A DNA stretch of 58,642 bases from Verrucomicrobiota bacterium. GTDB taxonomy: Bacteria > Verrucomicrobiota > Verrucomicrobiia > Limisphaerales > JACPZS01. A program made the translations under genes and the position numbers. Below the pieces are notes generated by a model, which was given only the letters and a program-made list of their open reading frames with translations, was not told the DNA's origin and ran no database searches. Of the stretch, positions 54,253 through 58,642 are shown piece by piece. Within the stretch, counting starts at the first letter, position 1, and the number at the start of each line of letters is the position of its first letter. The stretch covers positions 1 to 58,642 of the forward strand of contig JACPZS010000046.1 of assembly GCA_016195385.1 (NCBI GenBank), written 5' to 3'.

Positions 54253-54268
54253 AGCGTCTCTCGACGCT
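54253..54268 (-). promoter_or_regulatory. GNRA-tetraloop hairpin in the leader of the porin-urt-ure operon
   Basis: On the minus strand AGCGTC-GAGA-GACGCT forms a six-pair stem capped by a GAGA (GNRA) tetraloop, 32 bases before the porin start. Such a compact hairpin in a 5' leader can stabilise mRNA or set translation. No larger riboswitch fold was recognised, and the rest of 54269-54600 shows no supported gene. Confidence 0.4.
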
Positions 54269-54600
54269 TATTGCCTTGCTTGAACATGAAATATGCCAGG
54301 CAGCGCGGCCGTTGCTTGTTCCGGCTTGAAAACAAATCATGGAACGAATGAAAGCCCCTCACGAACCGCTCCATCAATCGTCTCTCCTAGCGCGATGAAT
54401 GTTCGCGCCTTCCCAAAAAGCTTACGCTGTCAGTGGAGGTTCTCTTGGCAAACCCGTATGCATGTCTGACCGCGCGCATTCGGATTGGAGGCCAAATAAC
54501 ACCACAGCGGTCAATTCCAAACATGAATGATAAGAACTCGCCACTGCTGCTCTTTACGCCCGCTGAAGTAGTGATTCGCCTGCTTGGTTGATTACCAACC

Positions 54601-54837
54601 ATGCCAACGCTTTTCTATGGAAAAATAATCAGGATATCCAGAGATCCAGTCAATCGACTCGATGAAAGCAGAGGACACCCTGCAACTGCCACGCTTGGCC
54701 TACGGGTCTATGCAACGCCGCTCATCCTGGACATCTCCGACAAAAGTGTTCGCCGGCTCGTCGCCCGTGGCCTCTTGCGATCCTCAATATCGCTGCGTCA
54801 CTTCTTGGTTTCCAAAAAAAAATTGAGAGATTTTTGA
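54601..54837 (+). pseudogene. Helix-turn-helix (excisionase-like) fragment
   Basis: The last ~35 residues of a 78-residue frame read LDISDKSVRRLVARGLLRSS then ISLRHFLVSKKKLRDF. This is close to the short MerR/excisionase-type HTH domains in which a phrase like SxRTVRRLIxRGLLR is followed by xLRHxLIxxxxIxxF. The first 40 residues do not look conserved, and the expected first helix (TxxEAAxxL) is absent. It is probably a decayed HTH gene. It stands alone between the porin operon and the gmd genes. Confidence 0.4.
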
Positions 54838-55148
54838 ACGAAACGGCCGGAAAGAGATGAAGCACTCTCCTGTTCGTCGTCGAAGTAATCTCAGAATGCA
54901 ACGTCGTCAGAAACCACAAGAAGGGAATTCTTTTGCTTCTAAGCGCGCTTCTACGCAGGCGAAGAAAATTAGAGGCTTTTGAGTCCGCTTGTGACAACTC
55001 AAGAACTGAGCACGCGCCTGTAAAAATTAGCTTTGTCCACTTGCGATCAATTGAGGAAAAACAGGGCCAACGGCGTTTCATCTCCTTGCGAAAGAGTTTC
55101 TGAGCTTGCGTTGAGGTTTCAACTTGCGGAACCTGCTGCGCGAAAAAT
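54838..55148. other. Intergenic region upstream of the gmd genes
   Basis: About 310 bases with no open frame that looks like protein. It should contain the promoter of the gmd pair. No clear -35/-10 pair, terminator or RNA motif was recognised. Confidence 0.5.
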
Positions 55149-56162
55149 ATGCAAAAAAAGGCGCTCATCACGGGCATCACGGGGCAGGATGGTTCTTATC
55201 TCGCGGAACTCCTTTTGGCGAAAGGCTACGAGGTTCACGGCATCATCCGCCGCGCCAGCACCTTCAACACCGGCCGGTTGGACGCAATCTATTCCGATCC
55301 ACATGCCGGCAAAAACCGGCTCTTCCTGCACTACGGCGATTTGAGCGACGCGAGCGCGCTGGGGCGGTTGATCGCGAAGACGCAGCCGGATGAAGTGTAC
55401 AATCTTGCGGCGCAGAGCCACGTGCGGGTGAGCTTCGACAGCCCGGAATACACGACCGATGTGACCGCCACGGGCACCGTGCGACTGCTCGAAGCGATTC
55501 GCGACGCGGGGATCAAGCCGCGCTTTTATCAGGCTTCTTCGAGCGAAATGTACGGCATGGTGCGCGAAGTGCCACAAACCGAAACCACGCCCTTCTATCC
55601 GCGCAGCCCGTATGGTTGCGCGAAAGTTTTTTCGTTTTGGGTGACGGTGAATTACCGCGAAGCGTACGGCCTGCACGCGAGCAACGGAATTCTGTTCAAT
55701 CATGAATCGCCCCGGCGCGGCGAAACTTTCGTTACCCGCAAGATCACGCGCGCGGTGGCGCACATCCAAGCCGGCCTGCAAGACAAACTTTTCTTGGGCA
55801 ACCTCGACGCCAAGCGCGATTGGGGTTATGCGAAGGAATTCGTCGAAGCGATGTGGCTGATGCTCCAGCAACCACAGCCGGACGACTACGTCATTGCGAC
55901 GAACGAGACGCACACGATTCGGGAGTTTTTGGATCTCGCCTTCGGTCACATCGGGATCGACTGGCAAAAGCACGTAGAGATCGATCCGCGTTACTACCGG
56001 CCGGCGGAAGTCGATTTGCTCATCGGTGATTACAGCAAAGCCAAACGCAAACTTGGCTGGCAGCCGAAAACAAAATTCACGGAACTGGTCAAGCTGATGG
56101 TCGAGGCGGACATCAAGCTCTTGCGTGACCACCGCGAAGGCAAAATCAAAGTCACGGGCTGA
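55149..56162 (+). CDS. gmd: GDP-mannose 4,6-dehydratase
   Basis: The 337-residue SDR-fold enzyme converts GDP-D-mannose to GDP-4-keto-6-deoxy-D-mannose. It has the NADP motif [19 protein letters not shown] (GxxGxxG), the RR-loop [21 protein letters not shown] with the catalytic Ser/Glu, YGCAK (YxxxK), and the signature [42 protein letters not shown] follows. YGCAK in place of the usual YGVAK is a mild difference. A second paralogue starts two bases after its stop, and GDP-fucose synthase lies just beyond. Together they make nucleotide-deoxysugars for surface glycans. Confidence 0.95.
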   Translation: MQKKALITGITGQDGSYLAELLLAKGYEVHGIIRRASTFNTGRLDAIYSDPHAGKNRLFLHYGDLSDASALGRLIAKTQPDEVYNLAAQSHVRVSFDSPEYTTDVTATGTVRLLEAIRDAGIKPRFYQASSSEMYGMVREVPQTETTPFYPRSPYGCAKVFSFWVTVNYREAYGLHASNGILFNHESPRRGETFVTRKITRAVAHIQAGLQDKLFLGNLDAKRDWGYAKEFVEAMWLMLQQPQPDDYVIATNETHTIREFLDLAFGHIGIDWQKHVEIDPRYYRPAEVDLLIGDYSKAKRKLGWQPKTKFTELVKLMVEADIKLLRDHREGKIKVTG

Positions 56163-56164
56163 CC

Positions 56165-57169
56165 ATGCCGCGCGCGCTCATCACCGGCATCAACGGGCAG
56201 GACGGCTCCTACCTGACCGAACTTTTGCTGGACAGAGGCTACGAAGTGCATGGCCTCGTCCGGCGCGTGAGCACGCTGAATCGCTCGCGACTCGATCACC
56301 TCTACAACAATCCGCAAATTTACGGACAGCGCCTGTTTCTTCACTACGGCGATTTGGACGACCCGACGACGCTGCGCCGCATTCTCGTCAAGATCGAACC
56401 CGACGAGTTGTATCATCTGGCAGGCCAAAGCCACGTCGGGCTGAGTTTTGAAATCCCGGAATCCACGTGCGAAATGACGGCGATGGGCACACTGCGCTTG
56501 TTGGAAATCATGCGCGACTTGAATCGCCCGCCCAAATTATTTCACGCGGCTTCAAGCGAAATTTTCGGCCGCCCGGAAAAGTCGCCGCAGGACGAACTGA
56601 CTCCGTTTGCGCCCGTCAGCCCGTATGGGTGTGCCAAAGCCTTTGCCACGCGCATGGTGACGATCTATCGCGAGACTTACGGTTTGTTCGCCTGCAATGG
56701 CATCATGTACAACCACGAGTCTCCGCGGCGCGGCGAAAATTTCGTGACTCGTAAAATCTGCCACGCCGCCGCCGCCATCAAACTTGGTCTGGAAAAGGAA
56801 CTGATGCTTGGCGATTTGACGGGCCGGCGTGATTGGGGCGACGCGCGGGATTACGTGCGGGCGATGTGGTTGACGTTGCAGCATTCCGTCGCGGAAGATT
56901 TTGTGTTTGCGACCGGGCAACTTCACTCCGTTCAAGACGTGGTGGAAACTGCGTTCAAGACCATGCAATTGGACTGGCAGCCTTACGTGAAACGCGACGC
57001 CCGCTTCATCCGGCCAGCCGAACCCTTGCAACTGGTCGGGAACGCGGCGAAAGCCAGGCTCCTGCTAAATTGGGAGCCGAAGACGTCTTTCTCGCAACTG
57101 ATCTCCGAAATGACCAACCTGGAATTGAGTCGCCTCGCGGTGCAATCTTCAAAACCGGTCGGCGCGTAG
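56165..57169 (+). CDS. Second GDP-mannose 4,6-dehydratase paralogue
   Basis: The 334-residue protein is clearly homologous to its upstream neighbour: [91 protein letters not shown] and GDLTGRRDWGDARDYVRAMW. It retains the cofactor motif, the catalytic Ser-Glu-Tyr-Lys set and the substrate signature, so it may still be a dehydratase. It differs enough (for example HLAGQSHVGLSFEIPESTCEM) that another hexose nucleotide or a regulatory role is possible. The gap to gmd is two bases, so both are made together. Confidence 0.85.
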   Translation: MPRALITGINGQDGSYLTELLLDRGYEVHGLVRRVSTLNRSRLDHLYNNPQIYGQRLFLHYGDLDDPTTLRRILVKIEPDELYHLAGQSHVGLSFEIPESTCEMTAMGTLRLLEIMRDLNRPPKLFHAASSEIFGRPEKSPQDELTPFAPVSPYGCAKAFATRMVTIYRETYGLFACNGIMYNHESPRRGENFVTRKICHAAAAIKLGLEKELMLGDLTGRRDWGDARDYVRAMWLTLQHSVAEDFVFATGQLHSVQDVVETAFKTMQLDWQPYVKRDARFIRPAEPLQLVGNAAKARLLLNWEPKTSFSQLISEMTNLELSRLAVQSSKPVGA

Positions 57170-57172
57170 TTT

Positions 57173-58114
57173 TTATTCACCGCCGCCGTGCTGCAAAAAA
57201 TCCTGGTAAGCGAGGGCAATTCCTGTTTCCAAATCAATCTGCGGCCGCCAGCCCAGCGCGAAGATGCGCGAACTATCCATCAATTTACGCGGCGTTCCGT
57301 CAGGCCGCGTCGTGTCCCAAACGATCTCGCTGCGGAAACCGATGATGCGACGGACGAGTTCCGCCAGTTCTCGAATCGTGATGTCGCTGCCAGAACCGAC
57401 GTTGATGAATTGTTCCTCGTCGTAGTTCTGCATCAGGAACACGCAAGCTCGTGCGAGGTCATCTGCGTGCAAAAATTCGCGGCGCGGGCTGCCCGTGCCC
57501 CAACAAGTCACCGTTGGACTCCCGCTTGTCTTCGCTTCGTGGAACTTGCGAATCAGTGCCGGCAGGACGTGCGAGGATTCGAGATCGTAGTTGTCATTCG
57601 GCCCGTAAAGATTCGTCGGCATCGCGCTGATGAAATCGCAACCGTATTGCCGACGGTACGCCTGGCAAAGCTTCAGTCCCGCGATCTTGGCGATGGCATA
57701 CCACTCGTTCGTCGGCTCCAGCGGCCCGCTGAGAAGGTGTTCCTCCTTCAATGGCTGCGGAGCGTGCTTCGGGTAAATGCACGAACTGCCGAGGAAGAGG
57801 AGTTTTTTCACGCCCGCCAGGCGCGCGCCTTCGATCAAATTGTTTTGGATTTGTAGATTCTCGAACAGAAAATCCGCCGGTTGGATGTCGTTGGCCCGAA
57901 TCCCCCCCACCTTCGCAGCGGCGACGAAAACAAATTCCGGTTCTTCCTGCTCGTAGAATTGCCGCATCGCTGTGGCATCAAGCAGATTGAGTTCCGACCG
58001 CGCGCGTCCGATCAGGCCGGTATGACCCGCCGCCGCCAGCGCCCGCCAGATCGCGCTGCCCACCAATCCGCGATGGCCGGCGACGTAGATGCGGGCGTCC
58101 AGTGACATTTTCAT
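57173..58114 (-). CDS. fcl: GDP-L-fucose synthase
   Basis: The 313-residue enzyme performs the 3,5-epimerisation and 4-reduction that turn the Gmd product into GDP-L-fucose. It has IYVAGHRGLVGSAIWRAL (NADP motif), ELNLLDATAMRQFYEQEEPEFVFVAAAKVGGI, LGSSCIYPKHAPQPLKEEHLL, the catalytic NEWYAIAKIAGLKLC (YxxxK), and FISAMPTNLYGPNDNYDLESSHVLPALIRKFHEAK. WGTGSPRREFLHADDLA follows. The start is ATG 58114 (MKMSLD...); ATG 58108 is an alternative. The gene is convergent with the two gmd genes, with only three bases between stops. Confidence 0.95.
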   Translation of the reverse strand: MKMSLDARIYVAGHRGLVGSAIWRALAAAGHTGLIGRARSELNLLDATAMRQFYEQEEPEFVFVAAAKVGGIRANDIQPADFLFENLQIQNNLIEGARLAGVKKLLFLGSSCIYPKHAPQPLKEEHLLSGPLEPTNEWYAIAKIAGLKLCQAYRRQYGCDFISAMPTNLYGPNDNYDLESSHVLPALIRKFHEAKTSGSPTVTCWGTGSPRREFLHADDLARACVFLMQNYDEEQFINVGSGSDITIRELAELVRRIIGFRSEIVWDTTRPDGTPRKLMDSSRIFALGWRPQIDLETGIALAYQDFLQHGGGE

Positions 58115-58465
58115 GCGCGCGGAAATTAGAGGAGCGGCCGGGATCCGACAAGCCCGCATACGCCGTGCGCTACCGTCCCGAATCAGGACACCGTGTCCAA
58201 AAACTAGACACCGGAAACTCGCGTCCAAGGGATCAATTCGCGAAACGAATTCAGCCGCGCGGAGAAATTGAACCCGAATTGGGTGGAAAATCGCGAAGTC
58301 ACCTGTGTGGCTGTGTTTCTCGCGAACGCAACAGCGGCTGGCACCGGCCCTGCTAAGTGTCCATTCGCGGTTCGCAGAAGGCAATTTGTGAACACCAACG
58401 TAATCGTATCAACCCGCCTTCTGCTGCGTTCACGCCGCGTGTAATAGTCAAAACAAAGGCAACGT
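58115..58465. other. Intergenic region between fcl and a pilin gene (divergent promoters)
   Basis: This 350-base stretch separates two divergent genes and should hold both promoters. Apart from an AAAGG ribosome-binding site before the pilin gene, I see no palindrome, repeat or protein-like frame that stands out. Confidence 0.5.
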
Positions 58466-58642
58466 ATGCAGATCAAAACAAATCGTAAGTCGGGCTTCAC
58501 CCTCGTTGAAATCATGATCGTGGTCGCGATCATCGGCTTGCTGGCCGCCATCGCGATTCCCAACTTCGTGAAGGCGCGCGAACAAGCACAGCTCAACTCC
58601 ATCGTGAACAACCTGCGCATCACCGAGGGGAGCAAAGATCAA
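58466..58642 (+). CDS. Type IV pilin / type II secretion pseudopilin, N-terminal part (cut by window edge)
   Basis: Fifty-nine codons are visible. The product begins MQIKTNRKSGFTLVEIMIVV and continues AIIGLLAAIAIPNFVKAREQA. This is a class III prepilin signal with a short basic leader, cleavage after glycine, Phe as the first mature residue and Glu at position 5. The leader and the PNFxKAREQAQ turn resemble GspG/PilA-like proteins of this phylum. The C-terminal domain lies outside the window, so pilus and secretion roles cannot be told apart. AAAGG stands seven bases before the ATG. Confidence 0.9.
   Translation, partial: MQIKTNRKSGFTLVEIMIVVAIIGLLAAIAIPNFVKAREQAQLNSIVNNLRITEGSKDQ

Noticed and set aside
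54283..54298. Sigma-54-like promoter (TGGCAT-N5-ATGTT on the minus strand) before the porin-urt operon
   Set aside because: The -24 half fits, but the essential GC of the -12 element is GT. Nitrogen control by sigma-54 is attractive here but not supported by this match.
54387..54602. A 71-codon minus-strand frame upstream of the porin
   Set aside because: No ribosome-binding site, domain or codon bias supports it.

Overview
The window looks like a chromosomal segment of a Verrucomicrobiota bacterium, probably of the Pedosphaera/Limisphaerales type. This is inference from gene content: an H-X9-DG pseudopilin with the [17 protein letters not shown] leader, NHL beta-propellers with a short C-terminal beta-domain, an SGNH-DUF1080 fusion, a tmRNA tag ending NTELALAA, and a recombinase remnant of a kind I associate with this phylum. 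The DNA is GC-rich. Outer-membrane porins and signal peptides indicate a Gram-negative-type envelope. No CRISPR array, rRNA or tRNA was seen.

Layout. (1) 1-3723: sulfate uptake. A minus-strand run holds a DUF2292 protein, an OprP-type porin, a sulfate-binding protein and CysT (cut by the window edge), divergent from an Rrf2-family regulator. (2) 3840-7733: a pseudopilin, a 12-unit NHL propeller and a toxin-antitoxin pair with the toxin gene first. (3) 7895-18725: mostly housekeeping and single genes (S4 protein, trpS, YajQ, sugar isomerase-like, hydrolase, SGNH-DUF1080, DUF1015, miaA, lactonase, a possible Fe-S protein, a TlpA-like thioredoxin). (4) 18780-20311: a broken recombinase fragment beside the 3' end of tmRNA, then an RRM protein. 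(5) 20646-26672: an MscS channel fused to a cyclic-nucleotide-binding domain, a HEAT-like membrane-anchored protein, a Gfo/Idh oxidoreductase, a small AT-rich membrane protein and a second propeller.

(6) 26956-34885: the potassium system on the minus strand in the order small peptide, kdpF, kdpA, kdpB, kdpC, kdpD, kdpE. kdpA carries a frameshift and an apparent loss of about 20-25 codons. (7) 35140-40122: purple-acid-phosphatase-like enzyme, SDR, and a translationally coupled DUF362 / CapK-like adenylate-forming enzyme pair. (8) 40291-41703: a secreted protein with 14 cysteines in two 35-residue repeats, a strong terminator and an esterase pseudogene.

(9) 41732-54221: one minus-strand nitrogen locus in the order porin, urtA, urtB, urtC, urtD, urtE, ureD, ureAB fusion, ureC, ureF, ureG. 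It should import urea across both membranes and hydrolyse it. ureE is absent and UreG has a His-rich N-terminus that could handle nickel. Two palindromic repeat elements have entered this operon, one forming the 5' end of ureF. (10) 54601-58642: an HTH fragment, two tandem GDP-mannose 4,6-dehydratase paralogues, a convergent GDP-fucose synthase and the start of a second pilin gene.

The most unusual items are the Cys-rich repeat protein, the DUF362/CapK pair, the repeat elements inside the urease operon, the kdpA lesion and the tmRNA-adjacent recombinase scar.
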